From: Capnocytophaga sp.
Lineage (GTDB): Bacteria; Bacteroidota; Bacteroidia; Flavobacteriales; Flavobacteriaceae
Direction: 5' to 3'
Assembly (NCBI RefSeq): GCF_030532915.1
Contig: NZ_JAUNKD010000024.1
Span: 1 to 37,282 of the forward strand
DNA length: 37,282 nt
Shown: positions 16,417 to 25,333 of the stretch, one piece after another
Layout: every line of letters starts with the position of its first letter
How positions within the stretch are numbered: position 1 is the stretch's first letter
Position numbers and translations under genes: made by a program
Notes under the pieces: generated by a model
What the model saw: the letters and a program-made list of their open reading frames with translations, nothing else
Database searches by the model: none
Told to the model about the DNA's origin: nothing

Positions 16417-16746
16417 TTAAAGTTCTTGTTTTAAGGTTATTAACATTTGTTTTACGCGTTCCAATTTTTCAATGATTTCGTAATTGGAAAGCGTTTTCTG
16501 TTTGTCTTCTTTTAGTTTTTGTCGTGCGCCTTCCAGCGTGTAGCCTTTTTCCTTTACCAAATGATAGATGAGTTGCAATTTTTTAACATCTTCACCGGAA
16601 AATTTTCGGCTGCCTTTGGCGTTCTTTTTTGGGTTGATAATATCGAATTCTTTTTCCCAAAAACGTAATAATGAAGTGTTTACATCAAGATGTTTGGCAA
16701 CTTCACCAATGGTATAATAGTGTTTTTCGGGCAAAATATGTTTCAT
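16417..16746 (-). CDS. MerR-family transcriptional regulator
   Basis: This 109-residue protein is a MerR winged-helix DNA-binding domain followed by a short coiled coil. YYTIGEVAKHLDVNTSLLRF (residues 10-29) is the helix-turn-helix, and GSRKFSGEDVKKLQLIYHLV follows in the wing. There is no effector domain and no Cys ligand set, as in the many short MerR proteins of Bacteroidota. It lies at the head of the lemA-TPM cluster, so it may regulate that cluster; position is the only evidence. Confidence 0.9.
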   Translation of the reverse strand: MKHILPEKHYYTIGEVAKHLDVNTSLLRFWEKEFDIINPKKNAKGSRKFSGEDVKKLQLIYHLVKEKGYTLEGARQKLKEDKQKTLSNYEIIEKLERVKQMLITLKQEL

Positions 16747-16774
16747 TTCGTATAAAAAACAAGTTGATTTTTGG

Positions 16775-16782
16775 CAAAAGTA
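16775..16782 (-). promoter_or_regulatory. -7 element before merR
   Basis: The minus strand reads TACTTTTG, matching TAnnTTTG, about 29 bp before the MerR start. The nearest TTTG upstream is about 25 bp away, slightly long. Confidence 0.5.
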
Positions 16783-16858
16783 GTATATTTTTTGAAATAG
16801 CGTTTCGCAAACGCATTTTTTTGTTTAAAACCTTTTTAGCGCACCATACTATTATGTG

Positions 16859-16897
16859 CAAAACCCCGTTAAAAATGGTTGTATTAACGGGGTTTTG
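16859..16897 (-). terminator. Terminator after the UspA gene
   Basis: CAAAACCCCGTTAA (16859-16872) pairs perfectly with TTAACGGGGTTTTG (16884-16897). It lies 20 bp past the stop of the leftward UspA gene. The T run on the leftward side is inside the stem end only. Confidence 0.7.
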
Positions 16898-16917
16898 TGA
16901 TTTTTAAGCTAAAAATC

Positions 16918-17739
16918 TTACATTTTGATGGTAAGCACGGGTTTTGTGGCGTGGTTTACCAAATCGCTACTGATACTTCCGTTGAAGAAATGGGCGATTC
17001 CTTTACGTCCGCTCGGGAACATACAAATTAGGTCGATGTTGTTTTCGGCTACGTAATTTAAAATTCCCGTTTCCACACGGATGTCGTTGTAAACGTGTGT
17101 TTCAAAGTCTTTTAATGATGATTTTTGGCTGTCCAAAAACGTTTTCATACGCTCGTTAATTTCAATGGTCGTCAAAAACTGATAAGGTGTATTGACAAAA
17201 ACCAAGTCTACTTTGGCGTTGAAAAGTTGTGCGAATTTCACGGCTTTTTCAAAAGGTTTTAAAAAGCGTTGTGTGAAATCACAACCAAACATAATGTGTT
17301 TAATGTCAAGTTTTTCGTCCGGATTTTTGATTACTAACACAGGTACACTGGCTGAGCGAATAACCTTTTCGGCATTTGAACCTATGAAAAGTTCTTTTGA
17401 GCCGGAAGCTCCGTTTGACCCCATAAAAACAAGATCAATTCCATACTTTTCGATGGCGTCTTCAACGGCATTTGCCAATGGACCGGTTTCGATAATGTCG
17501 TTTATTTCAATGTCTTGGCAGAATTCCTTCTTAACATCGGCAAATCGTTGTTTTGAAAGATTTAGAAAATACATTGCCTCAGGCACTGATGAGTGCTCTT
17601 GTGTCATAAAACGGAAAGGCAATTCAAGGGCGTGTAACAGAAAAATTTCGGCTTCTTGGCGTTTTGCCAACTCAATGGCAACCTTTAATGAAGCAATTGA
17701 TTTTTCAGAAAAATCGGTGGTAACAAGAATTTTTTTCAT
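16918..17739 (-). CDS. Tandem universal stress protein (UspA family)
   Basis: The 273-residue cytoplasmic protein has two Usp domains (about 1-140 and 145-273). The first has VTTDFSEKSIASLKVAIELA at the start and an ATP-binding-type signature G-x2-G-x9-G-S in GSNGASGSKELFIGSNAEKV. The second has a shortened version, GRKGIAHFFNGS, so it may bind nucleotide differently. The usual role is survival under stress; the partner is unknown. It is a single-gene unit with its own terminator, divergent from rimP. Confidence 0.92.
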   Translation of the reverse strand: MKKILVTTDFSEKSIASLKVAIELAKRQEAEIFLLHALELPFRFMTQEHSSVPEAMYFLNLSKQRFADVKKEFCQDIEINDIIETGPLANAVEDAIEKYGIDLVFMGSNGASGSKELFIGSNAEKVIRSASVPVLVIKNPDEKLDIKHIMFGCDFTQRFLKPFEKAVKFAQLFNAKVDLVFVNTPYQFLTTIEINERMKTFLDSQKSSLKDFETHVYNDIRVETGILNYVAENNIDLICMFPSGRKGIAHFFNGSISSDLVNHATKPVLTIKM

Positions 17740-17913
17740 CGCAACTCTTTTTTAAAGTTAATATTTTATTTTGTAAATCATACTTTTTTAGTGGGTTATA
17801 TTGTTTTTATAGCTCGTGAAATTGGTTTTATTTTTGTGATAAAAAAAGCCTTTAAAACTTTTTGTAAAGGTATGACATAAAAATGAAAAAACAAAATAAT
17901 TTTGCATTTTTTC

Positions 17914-17942
17914 TTTGTTTTTTAAAAAAAGATGTATCTTTG
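17914..17942 (+). promoter_or_regulatory. Promoter of the rimP-nusA-infB operon
   Basis: TTTG (17914-17917), 17 bp of spacing and TATCTTTG (17935-17942) make an excellent Bacteroidota promoter. Transcription should begin near 17949, so a start at 17883 in the same frame is excluded. Confidence 0.8.
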
Positions 17943-17962
17943 CACCTGAAAAATGAAGATTT

Positions 17963-17988
17963 GAGGGGACATAGAGTCCCCTCTTTTT
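17963..17988 (+). promoter_or_regulatory. Terminator-like hairpin in the rimP leader (candidate attenuator)
   Basis: GAGGGGAC (17963-17970) pairs perfectly with GTCCCCTC (17976-17983) over a 5-nt loop and is followed directly by TTTTT. It lies between the promoter and the rimP ATG, so it has the form of an intrinsic terminator inside the leader of an operon that encodes NusA. Confidence 0.65.
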
Positions 17989-17996
17989 ATAGAAAT

Positions 17997-18464
17997 ATGA
18001 GTTTTAAGGAGCAGGTTAAAGAATTGGTAAACAGTGCGTTGTCTGAAAATCCGCAGTTGTTTTTAATCGACATAACAGTGTCGGCTGATAATGCCGTTCG
18101 GGTGGTTATTGACGGTGATCAGGGTGTAGGGATTGATGATTGCATTGCGGTAAGCCGTGCCGTTGAACACAATTTGGATAGGGAAGCGGTTGATTTTTCA
18201 ATTGAAGTAACTTCTTTCGGGGCAACCGAACCCTTTAAGTTGGAACGGCAGTACGTGAAAAACATCGGGCGTACCGTTGAGGTTTTAACTCTTGATGGCA
18301 AAAAACACGAAGGCTTGTTAAAAAACCTTGAAAATGCCAATGTTATCTTAGAAACCGAAACTCGCGAGCCTAAGCCCGTAGGGAAAGGAAAAATAACCGT
18401 TAAAAGAGAGCATTCATTTGCTTTGAGTGATATAAAAGAAACAAAAGTAGTCATTAAATTTTAA
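17997..18464 (+). CDS. rimP: Ribosome maturation factor RimP
   Basis: This protein of 155 residues is needed for maturation of the 30S subunit. I chose the ATG at 17997 (MSFKEQVKELVNSAL) because the operon promoter and leader hairpin lie inside the longer frame that opens at 17883. RimP features are VVIDGDQGVGIDDCIAVSRA and LDREAVDFSIEVTSFGATEP, which matches the family's core SPG-like region (here SFGATEP), then an SH3-like C-terminal domain with GRTVEVLTLDGKKHEGLL. It is the first gene of rimP-nusA-infB, a conserved order. Confidence 0.95.
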   Translation: MSFKEQVKELVNSALSENPQLFLIDITVSADNAVRVVIDGDQGVGIDDCIAVSRAVEHNLDREAVDFSIEVTSFGATEPFKLERQYVKNIGRTVEVLTLDGKKHEGLLKNLENANVILETETREPKPVGKGKITVKREHSFALSDIKETKVVIKF

Positions 18465-18474
18465 TAAAAATAGT

Positions 18475-19710
18475 ATGGATAATCTTGAATTAATAGAGTC
18501 TTTTTCAGAGTTTAGAGACGACAAACTCATTAATCGTGAGACTTTGATGGCAATTTTAGAAGAAGTATTCCGAAATACTTTGAAAAAGAAATATGGTTCA
18601 GATGATAACTTTGACATAATCATTAACCCCGATAAAGGTGATTTACAGATATTCAGAAACCGTGTAGTGGTTGAAGACGGAGCCGTAGTTAGTGAAAATC
18701 AAGAGATTTCACTTTCTGAAGCTCGAAAAATTGAACCTGATTTTGAGGTAGGTGAAGATGTATCGGAAGAAATTAAAATCGTTAGTTTAGGGCGCAGAGC
18801 TATTTTGGCATTGCGTCAAAACTTGATTTCAAAAATACACGAGTATGACAGTACCACTATTTACCGCCGATTCAAAGATTTAGTGGGGCAGGTTTATACA
18901 GCTGAGGTACACCACATTAGACATCGTGCCGTGATTTTATTGGACGATGAAGGTAACGAAATTGTGCTTCCGAAAGAAAAACAAATTCCGTCTGATTTTT
19001 TCAAAAAAGGCGAACACGTTCGCGGTGTGATTGAGCAGGTTGAGCTTAAAGGAAACAAACCATCTATCATAATGTCAAGAACATCGCCCTTATTTTTAGA
19101 GCGGTTGTTTGAACAGGAAATCCCCGAAGTGATGGACGGGTTAATAACCATCCACAAAGTGGTGCGGATTCCAGGTGAAAAAGCCAAAGTGGCGGTTGAT
19201 TCGTTCGATGACCGTATCGATGCCGTGGGGGCTTGCGTGGGAGTGCGTGGTTCGCGCATTCACGGAATTGTCAGAGAGCTTGGAAATGAGAATATTGACG
19301 TGATTAATTACACCTCAAACGCCTCGTTGCTTATTGCGCGGGCGTTGGCTCCTGCAAAAGTAAATTCGGTAACCATTCACGAGGAAGAAAAACGCGCCGA
19401 GGTATTTTTACAACCCGAAGAGGTGTCAAAAGCCATCGGGAAATCGGGGTATAATATCCGATTAGCCAGTCAGTTAAGTGGATATGAAATCGACGTGTAT
19501 CGCGAGGGGCTTAATGACGAAGATATTGAACTCAGTGAGTTTGATGACGAAATTGAAGGCTGGGTGATTGAAGAATTCCAAAAAGCAGGGCTTGACACGG
19601 CAAAAAGTATTCTGGAACTTGAAGTTTCTGACCTGATGAAACGCACCGACCTTGAAGAAGAAACCATTCGTGAGGTTATCAAAGTTTTAGAAGAAGAGTT
19701 TGAAGACTAA
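18475..19710 (+). CDS. nusA: Transcription termination/antitermination factor NusA
   Basis: The 411-residue protein binds RNA polymerase and nascent RNA, controlling pausing, termination and antitermination. Domains in order: N-terminal polymerase-binding domain (about 1-125), S1 domain (about 130-200, GQVYTAEVHHIRHRAVILLD), KH1 (about 225-290, VGVRGSRIHGIVRELGNENI) and KH2 (about 295-355, AIGKSGYNIRLASQLSGYEI). A short acidic helical tail follows. It lacks the second acidic repeat domain of E. coli NusA, as is usual outside proteobacteria. It starts 10 bp after rimP. In E. coli NusA regulates its own operon, which makes the leader hairpin upstream of rimP interesting. Confidence 0.97.
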   Translation: MDNLELIESFSEFRDDKLINRETLMAILEEVFRNTLKKKYGSDDNFDIIINPDKGDLQIFRNRVVVEDGAVVSENQEISLSEARKIEPDFEVGEDVSEEIKIVSLGRRAILALRQNLISKIHEYDSTTIYRRFKDLVGQVYTAEVHHIRHRAVILLDDEGNEIVLPKEKQIPSDFFKKGEHVRGVIEQVELKGNKPSIIMSRTSPLFLERLFEQEIPEVMDGLITIHKVVRIPGEKAKVAVDSFDDRIDAVGACVGVRGSRIHGIVRELGNENIDVINYTSNASLLIARALAPAKVNSVTIHEEEKRAEVFLQPEEVSKAIGKSGYNIRLASQLSGYEIDVYREGLNDEDIELSEFDDEIEGWVIEEFQKAGLDTAKSILELEVSDLMKRTDLEEETIREVIKVLEEEFED

Positions 19711-19806
19711 TGATTTAGGTCAGTTTCACAACCAAATAACACAACACAAAATTGAGGTTTATAAAGCAATGAGCGGTTGGAGGGCTTGTTGCAAAACATA
19801 AAATAT

Positions 19807-22671
19807 ATGAGCGAGGGAATTACAAGATTAAGTAAAATTTTAAAGGAATTCAACATTTCTTTGGATACGGCGATTGATTATCTAACAAAAGAAAAAGGGC
19901 TTGAAATTGAGGCAAATCCGAATACGAAAATTTCGGGTGAAGCCGTGAAGTTTTTGTCCGATAAATTCAATGCAGATAAAAGCAAGCGTGAAGTTTCAAA
20001 GGAAATTGTTGAAGATCAGCGCAAAGAGCGCGAAGCGATTCGCATTGAACAAGAAAAGGAAAATGAGCGCAAACGTAAGGCACAAGAGCAAGAAATAATT
20101 CGTGCTAAGGCAACTGTTGCCGGAATTAAAACCGTCGGGAAAATTGACCTCGAACCCAAAAAAGAGGAAAAACCGGCTCAACAGGTGGTTGAGCAAAAGC
20201 CTGAAATTCCCGAAGTTGAAGTTAAGAGCGTAGCGCCCCAAGCCGAAGTCAACGTTCAAAAAGCCGAGCCTTTGAAAGAAGAAGTGCAACCCGAAGTGGT
20301 TAAAAACGATGTTGTTCAGCCCGAAACGGATAAAGAGCAACCCAAAAAGAAAACAGAATTCCCTCAAAAAGACAAACATCCTCAAAACCAAAAAGCGCAA
20401 AACAATCAGCAAAATCATCCGAAAAAGGTAAAAGAAATTCAAAAAGCCAAAAAAGATGAAAAACCTACCGAAGAACCTGAAACTGGAGTAATTGAAACAC
20501 AATATCAGAAACTTACCGGTCCCAAGTTGGTGGGCGAGAAGATTGATTTAAGTCAGTTTGAAAAGAAGAAAAAGAAGAAGAAAAAAGCAGGCGATAAAAA
20601 AGATGCCAAACCTGCCGATACGCAAAAAGCAGGTGAAGACAATGCCGAAAAACGCAAACGCAAACGTATCCGAAAAGAAGATACAACAGCTTCTACTTCA
20701 AATAATAACAACAAAAAAGAAGGCAAAGGTAACAACAAAAAAGGAAAAATCTTTACCAAAGTTGAACCTACCGATGAAGAAGTTCAAAAGCAAGTACGTG
20801 AAACCTTAGAGAAATTACAAGGTAAAAGCAATAAGTCAAAAGGAGCGAAGTACCGTAAAGAAAAGCGTGATTCACACCGCCAAAAGGCTGAAAATGAGTT
20901 GGCACAACTTGAACAAGAAGAAAAAATCCTGAAAGTAACCGAGTTTGTTACCGTAAACGAACTCGCTACGATGATGGACGTGCCTATCAACAGAGTTATC
21001 GGTGCTTGTATGTCGCTCGGCATTATGGTTACGATGAATCAACGCTTAGATGCTGAAACTCTGACTATTGTGGCTGATGAATTCGGTTTTGAGGTGGAAT
21101 TTGCCACTGCCGACATCGAAGAGTCAATCCAAGTGGAAGAAGATGCCGCTGACGATTTGAAGCCGCGTGCGCCTATCGTAACCGTTATGGGGCACGTTGA
21201 CCACGGAAAAACATCGCTTTTGGATTATATCCGTAAAGAAAACGTAATTGCTGGTGAGAGCGGAGGAATTACCCAACATATTGGTGCTTATAGTGTTAAG
21301 TTGGAGAACGGCGAGCGAATCACCTTCTTGGATACCCCCGGGCACGAGGCGTTTACCGCAATGCGTGCGCGCGGAACCAAAGTTACCGATATTGCCATTA
21401 TCGTGGTGGCTGCCGATGACGATGTGATGCCGCAAACCAAAGAGGCTATCAGCCACGCACAAGCTGCCGGTGTGCCTATTATTTTCGCTATCAATAAAAT
21501 AGATAAACCTACGGCAAATCCGGAAAAGATTAAAGAACGACTTGCCGGAATGAACCTTTTGGTAGAAGATTGGGGTGGGAAAATCCAGTCGCAAGACATT
21601 TCTGCCAAGCAAGGTATTGGCGTTCAAGAGCTTTTGGAAAAAGTATTGCTTGAAGCCGAACTTTTAGAACTCAAAGCCAACCCCAACAAACGCGCAGTGG
21701 GTACGGTGGTTGAAGCATCGCTTGACAAAGGGCGCGGTTATGTTTCTACCGTGTTGGTTGAAGCCGGAACGTTGCACGTGGGCGACTATGTGCTTGCCGG
21801 AACTAACTCCGGAAAAATCCGTGCGATGCACGACGAACGCGGTAAGAAAGTAAAAACCGCAGGTCCTTCAACACCGATTTCCATACTCGGGTTGGACGGA
21901 GCGCCACAAGCCGGCGATAAATTCTATGTGTTTGAAGATGAACGCGAAGCCAAGCAAATTGTTGCCAAACGCGCACAATTACAACGCGAACAATCGGTGC
22001 GGACACAACGCCACATCACACTTGATGAGATTGGACGCCGAATTGCCTTGGGCGACTTTAAACAACTCAATATTATCCTCAAAGGAGACGTGGACGGCTC
22101 GGTAGAAGCCCTTACCGACTCGTTCCAAAAGCTATCAACCGAAGAGATTCAAGTGTCTATCATTCACAAAGGAGTAGGGGCGATTACCGAATCAGATGTG
22201 TTGTTGGCTTCGGCTTCCGATGCCATCATTATCGGGTTTAACGTGCGTCCGATGGCAAATGCACGCGCATTGGCTGACCGTGAGGAGATAGATATCCGAA
22301 CCTATTCCATCATTTACGACGCCATCAACGACCTGAAAGACGCGATGGAAGGAATGCTTTCACCCGTGTTTAAAGAGGAAGTTACCGGAACCGTTGAGAT
22401 TCGAGAACTCTTCAAAATTTCGAAAGTCGGAACCATTGCGGGCTGTATGGTTACCGATGGGAAGATATTCCGGAACTCAAAGATACGCCTTATCCGCGAG
22501 AATGTGGTCATTTATACCGGCGAGCTTTCGTCACTTAAACGCTTTAAAGACGATGTGAAGGAAGTTTCAAAAGGATATGACTGCGGATTGCAGATTAAAA
22601 ACTACAACGACATCAAAGAAGGCGACGTAGTTGAGGCGTTCCAAGAGGTAGCCGTTAAAAAGAAACTATAA
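19807..22671 (+). CDS. infB: Translation initiation factor IF-2
   Basis: IF-2 is the GTPase that places initiator tRNA on the 30S subunit and promotes subunit joining. I prefer the ATG at 19807 ([20 protein letters not shown]), the usual start in flavobacteria, over the TTG at 19777. Residues 1-55 form an IF2N-like domain. A long, low-complexity Lys/Glu/Gln region (about 70-370) follows, which includes a run of eight Lys with one interruption near 250. A second IF2N-like domain lies near 390-440. The G domain starts near residue 460 with [15 protein letters not shown], then [15 protein letters not shown] and the guanine-specific AINKIDKP. Domains II, III and IV follow. At 954 residues it is long, mainly because of the linker. 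It lies 96 bp after nusA. Confidence 0.97.
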   Translation: MSEGITRLSKILKEFNISLDTAIDYLTKEKGLEIEANPNTKISGEAVKFLSDKFNADKSKREVSKEIVEDQRKEREAIRIEQEKENERKRKAQEQEIIRAKATVAGIKTVGKIDLEPKKEEKPAQQVVEQKPEIPEVEVKSVAPQAEVNVQKAEPLKEEVQPEVVKNDVVQPETDKEQPKKKTEFPQKDKHPQNQKAQNNQQNHPKKVKEIQKAKKDEKPTEEPETGVIETQYQKLTGPKLVGEKIDLSQFEKKKKKKKKAGDKKDAKPADTQKAGEDNAEKRKRKRIRKEDTTASTSNNNNKKEGKGNNKKGKIFTKVEPTDEEVQKQVRETLEKLQGKSNKSKGAKYRKEKRDSHRQKAENELAQLEQEEKILKVTEFVTVNELATMMDVPINRVIGACMSLGIMVTMNQRLDAETLTIVADEFGFEVEFATADIEESIQVEEDAADDLKPRAPIVTVMGHVDHGKTSLLDYIRKENVIAGESGGITQHIGAYSVKLENGERITFLDTPGHEAFTAMRARGTKVTDIAIIVVAADDDVMPQTKEAISHAQAAGVPIIFAINKIDKPTANPEKIKERLAGMNLLVEDWGGKIQSQDISAKQGIGVQELLEKVLLEAELLELKANPNKRAVGTVVEASLDKGRGYVSTVLVEAGTLHVGDYVLAGTNSGKIRAMHDERGKKVKTAGPSTPISILGLDGAPQAGDKFYVFEDEREAKQIVAKRAQLQREQSVRTQRHITLDEIGRRIALGDFKQLNIILKGDVDGSVEALTDSFQKLSTEEIQVSIIHKGVGAITESDVLLASASDAIIIGFNVRPMANARALADREEIDIRTYSIIYDAINDLKDAMEGMLSPVFKEEVTGTVEIRELFKISKVGTIAGCMVTDGKIFRNSKIRLIRENVVIYTGELSSLKRFKDDVKEVSKGYDCGLQIKNYNDIKEGDVVEAFQEVAVKKKL

Positions 22672-22720
22672 TTTAAGGGTTTAAATTACTTGTCATTCAT
22701 AATGGTTTTATGATTAATGG

Positions 22721-22751
22721 AAAGGGGTAATCAGTAATGGTTACCTCTTTT
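22721..22751 (+). terminator. Terminator of the rimP-nusA-infB operon
   Basis: AAAGGGGTAA (22721-22730) pairs with TTACCTCTTT (22741-22750), with one G-T pair, and is followed by a T-rich stretch. It lies 50 bp after the infB stop. Confidence 0.65.
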
Positions 22752-22768
22752 AGTGTTTTTCAATAACA

Positions 22769-23188
22769 ACCACCAATAAATGGATTTTAACTGCCAATAA
22801 ATCTATTTTGGTTGTAAATAAATTGGGTTTTATGGCAGTTTTAAGGTGTTTTACTGGTTTTTTTGCTTTTTAGATGGCTTATTTTGATGTAAAAAGTACC
22901 GTTTTAGGTTATTTTATGGCTTATAAGAAGGGTTTTGCCGACTATAATTCATTTCTTACCGGTAAAAAATCATTTATCGGCAGTCAGATATGATTTATTA
23001 CCGGTCAAATGTGATTTCTTGTCGGTCAAATATGATTTCTTGTAGCCTATAAATTGTTTTTAAATGCCTTTGGAACATTTATTGCTGACCTTTTGTTAAA
23101 GAATGGCGGTATTAAATCGTTTCTTTGTGACCTTTTATTAAATAATGCAGGTAATTGCTTGTTTCTTGGCGGTTATGTTTGAAATATA
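22769..23188. repeat. Tandem array B: about 20 degenerate 21-bp units
   Basis: Almost the whole infB-to-lipoprotein gap can be cut into consecutive 21-bp units with two indels (one unit of 22, one of 20). In most, positions 3-6 read like CGGT/GGCT/TGAC and the unit ends TTTCTT, TTTTT or similar. The clearest units start at 22958, 22979, 23000, 23021 and 23042; those at 23000 and 23021 differ at only 3 positions. The pair starting at 23084/23105 recurs 42 bp later at 23126/23147. Stops occur in all frames, so it is not coding. Confidence 0.75.
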
Positions 23189-23243
23189 ATAGGTCAAGAC
23201 GATAAAAAGTGTGAGAAAATACTATATAATTAAAGTATTTTTA

Positions 23244-23251
23244 TAATTTTG
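23244..23251 (+). promoter_or_regulatory. -7 element before the DUF4300-like gene
   Basis: TAATTTTG matches TAnnTTTG, 22 bp before the ATG at 23273. The upstream region is AT-rich, with no clear -33. It lies past the end of array B. Confidence 0.6.
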
Positions 23252-23272
23252 TCTGGTAAAAATAAAAATATA

Positions 23273-24229
23273 ATGATGAAAAAGACTTTTCTGGTTGCCT
23301 TGTTGGCAATTCTTGGTGCGGGGTGCGATAATCCGCAGGGTAAAAAAGCTAAAAATGATGCGGTTTCATCGGAAGTTGTTGAGCAACCTTTTCTGAAAAC
23401 CATTGAATATTCAAATCTGGTAGATAAACCTACACAAAATTTCGTTAGAGAGGCACTTATTGCCGGTGGAGTGCGGCAAACGTATGCCGATGATTTCCTT
23501 GAAGTGGTTACGGATTTTAATCAAACCGTTGGTGAGGCAGGTCTTGTTGCCGATGGCTTTGTAATGTCTGATTCGTTGGAAGTTGCATATGACGTAGGGA
23601 AGATTATCACCCGATGGGAAGCCAAACATCCGGTTTTTCCGGGGTATAATTGCAGGCTTACCTCATTTGGGTTGTTTCGTGATTTGATTTCGGTAGGTAA
23701 TCCGATGCAAGAAAAAGCCAAAAACCTACTTATTGATGCCGATGCCTTGAAAACCAATGCCCAAAAAACATTAACCCAAGCCGAAGAAGCTAATTTTATG
23801 GCTCTTTTTGCTTCTGTTCCTGCTGAAAATCATAAAGATGTTGCCCGTCATTTGCAAAAAATGCAGGAGGCATTCAGTGAGCGCGGTATTCGTTTCCTTC
23901 ATACGGGTGATGCCTCGAAAGCATCGCTGGTGAGTGTTGTTTTTCATTCGGTTTTTAGTGATGACCCTGCCGATATCTATCTTTTTATCGGTCACGTGGG
24001 GCTTCTGCTTCCGACAGAAAACAACAAATTGCTCTTTATTGAAAAATTGGCGTTCGATGAGCCTTACCAAGCCATCAAATTCAATAACCGAACCGAGTTG
24101 AACGATTACCTGATGAACCGATACGACGTAGATAAGGGGCAATCCCAAGCCAAGCCGTTCCTGATGGAAAACGATGCGTTACTGGAAGGTTACCGACCCA
24201 ATCCGCGCAACATAGAACCGAAAATATAA
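23273..24229 (+). CDS. DUF4300-like lipoprotein
   Basis: This lipoprotein of 318 residues has the signal MMKKTFLVALLAILGAGC, with the acylated Cys at 18. The mature part contains NCRLTSFGLFRDLI, which recalls DUF4300 proteins (an Asn-Cys-Arg core), and the late strand-like segments ASLVSVVFHSVFSDDPADI and YLFIGHVGLLL. Function is unknown. I chose 23273 (23276 is equally possible) because the promoter -7 overlaps the longer TTG start at 23249. It is followed after 6 bp by a small conserved gene, probably in the same transcript. The DUF4300 call is from memory and moderate. Confidence 0.65.
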   Translation: MMKKTFLVALLAILGAGCDNPQGKKAKNDAVSSEVVEQPFLKTIEYSNLVDKPTQNFVREALIAGGVRQTYADDFLEVVTDFNQTVGEAGLVADGFVMSDSLEVAYDVGKIITRWEAKHPVFPGYNCRLTSFGLFRDLISVGNPMQEKAKNLLIDADALKTNAQKTLTQAEEANFMALFASVPAENHKDVARHLQKMQEAFSERGIRFLHTGDASKASLVSVVFHSVFSDDPADIYLFIGHVGLLLPTENNKLLFIEKLAFDEPYQAIKFNNRTELNDYLMNRYDVDKGQSQAKPFLMENDALLEGYRPNPRNIEPKI

Positions 24230-24235
24230 CAAAAA

Positions 24236-24604
24236 ATGGCAAGAGATGAACAATTAAAACGCCGTTGGGAGGAGGTTGTGCGCCGGCTTTCACAAACATT
24301 TACCGAAGGCGAAACCTTAGATTTGGAAGGAATTATCTACCTGATAGGCATACAGGAACTCGGGCAGATAAAACGCAAATTCAAAAAGGACGAAAAGGTA
24401 AACTTGATGCACATTGCCATTTGCAAGCTGCTTGAACCTTACGGCTATTACCGTTTTGAGTACACCGACCCCGACGGATGGCCGCACTATGCGCTCGTGG
24501 AAGAACTCCCGCCGCTCAAACCCGGTGAACAATCGGTTTTGATGAAGGAAGCCGTGGTGCATTACTTTGAAAAGCGCGATTTTTTTGATAACGAAGCCGT
24601 CTGA
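24236..24604 (+). CDS. Conserved 122-residue protein of unknown function
   Basis: This short soluble protein has no signal peptide. Visible features are a helical basic start (ARDEQLKRRWEEVVRRLSQT) and GIIYLIGIQELGQIKRKFKK. An aromatic segment YGYYRFEYTDPDGWPHYALV follows, and the last third reads PPLKPGEQSVLMKEAVVHYF. I recognise the general look of a flavobacterial hypothetical protein but no function. It follows the DUF4300-like gene by 6 bp and ends before a 190-bp gap that precedes the ECF sigma gene. Confidence 0.75.
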   Translation: MARDEQLKRRWEEVVRRLSQTFTEGETLDLEGIIYLIGIQELGQIKRKFKKDEKVNLMHIAICKLLEPYGYYRFEYTDPDGWPHYALVEELPPLKPGEQSVLMKEAVVHYFEKRDFFDNEAV

Positions 24605-24796
24605 TATGAAAAAAATACGTCTTGATGCTGAAAATTAATGGTAATTAGTTGGTTATTGGCGATTCAGAATAAAAAAATAACAATTATGTGTAACGACGGA
24701 CAAGCCCCGAATTTCCGTTTTGCTTGTTTATTGTAAGCGGAACATCGGGAGGCGGTTGCCCGTTATGTAGATAAAAATTCCTTAAAAGCGAAAAAA

Positions 24797-25333
24797 ATGA
24801 CTCACGAGCAGAACAAAGAGTTCCAACGATGGATTGAAAGCTACTCCGATGCGCTGTTGCAACGCGCCGGTTATATGCTTTCGGACAAAGAAGCGGCACA
24901 AGATGTCGTTCAAGAAGTTTTTTTGGCGGCATACACCCGCTTGCATACCTTTAAAGAAGAAAGCAGTCCGCTGACGTGGTTGCAGAGTATCCTTCGTAAT
25001 AAAATAGCCGACTTTTATCGGGTGAAGTACAAGCAACCTGCCGAAATTAGTGTCTCACATTTCTTTGATGAGAACGGCGATTGGATAAATCGGGAGGTAA
25101 CCCAAGGCTGGGAAACGCCTTTTGAAGCAGAACTGGACGTTGAAAGCGCCTTATATGACTGTATTGAAAAACTGCCTCCGCGATGGAAGACATTGGTGAA
25201 ACTATATTATTTGGAACAGAAAAAAAATGAAGCGGTTTGTCAGGAAACGGGGGTTTCTTCGACTAATCTTTGGAAGATATTACAGCGAAGTCGGTTACAG
25301 CTTCGCGAATGTTTGGAACAAAATGCCCTATGA
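24797..25333 (+). CDS. ECF-type RNA polymerase sigma factor
   Basis: The 178-residue protein has sigma region 2 (about 15-80; KEAAQDVVQEVFLAAYTRLH is the polymerase-binding and -10 part) and region 4 (about 120-175; LPPRWKTLVKLYYLEQKKNE, then the helix-turn-helix SSTNLWKILQRSRLQLRECL). The size fits the ECF group, with no extra domain. Its TGA overlaps the ATG of the next gene (TGATG), typical for a sigma/anti-sigma pair. It probably directs transcription of its own locus and of the DUF417 and msrAB genes downstream, by analogy with oxidant-responsive ECF systems. No convincing autoregulatory promoter was identified upstream. Confidence 0.93.
   Translation: MTHEQNKEFQRWIESYSDALLQRAGYMLSDKEAAQDVVQEVFLAAYTRLHTFKEESSPLTWLQSILRNKIADFYRVKYKQPAEISVSHFFDENGDWINREVTQGWETPFEAELDVESALYDCIEKLPPRWKTLVKLYYLEQKKNEAVCQETGVSSTNLWKILQRSRLQLRECLEQNAL

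Noticed and set aside
17192-17755. 187-codon plus-strand frame
   Set aside because: It is antisense to the well-supported UspA gene and has no domain.
19996-20502. 168-codon minus-strand frame rich in Phe and Leu
   Set aside because: It mirrors the Lys/Glu-rich linker of IF-2; long antisense frames are expected there.
22769-23188. Decayed coding gene with a heptad protein repeat
   Set aside because: Each of the three frames on the plus strand has stops at repeated unit positions even among the best-conserved units, so the repeat did not evolve as protein in recent time.
24605-24796. Leader peptide or RNA gene before the ECF sigma factor
   Set aside because: A 16-codon frame and short inverted repeats can be drawn, but neither is convincing.
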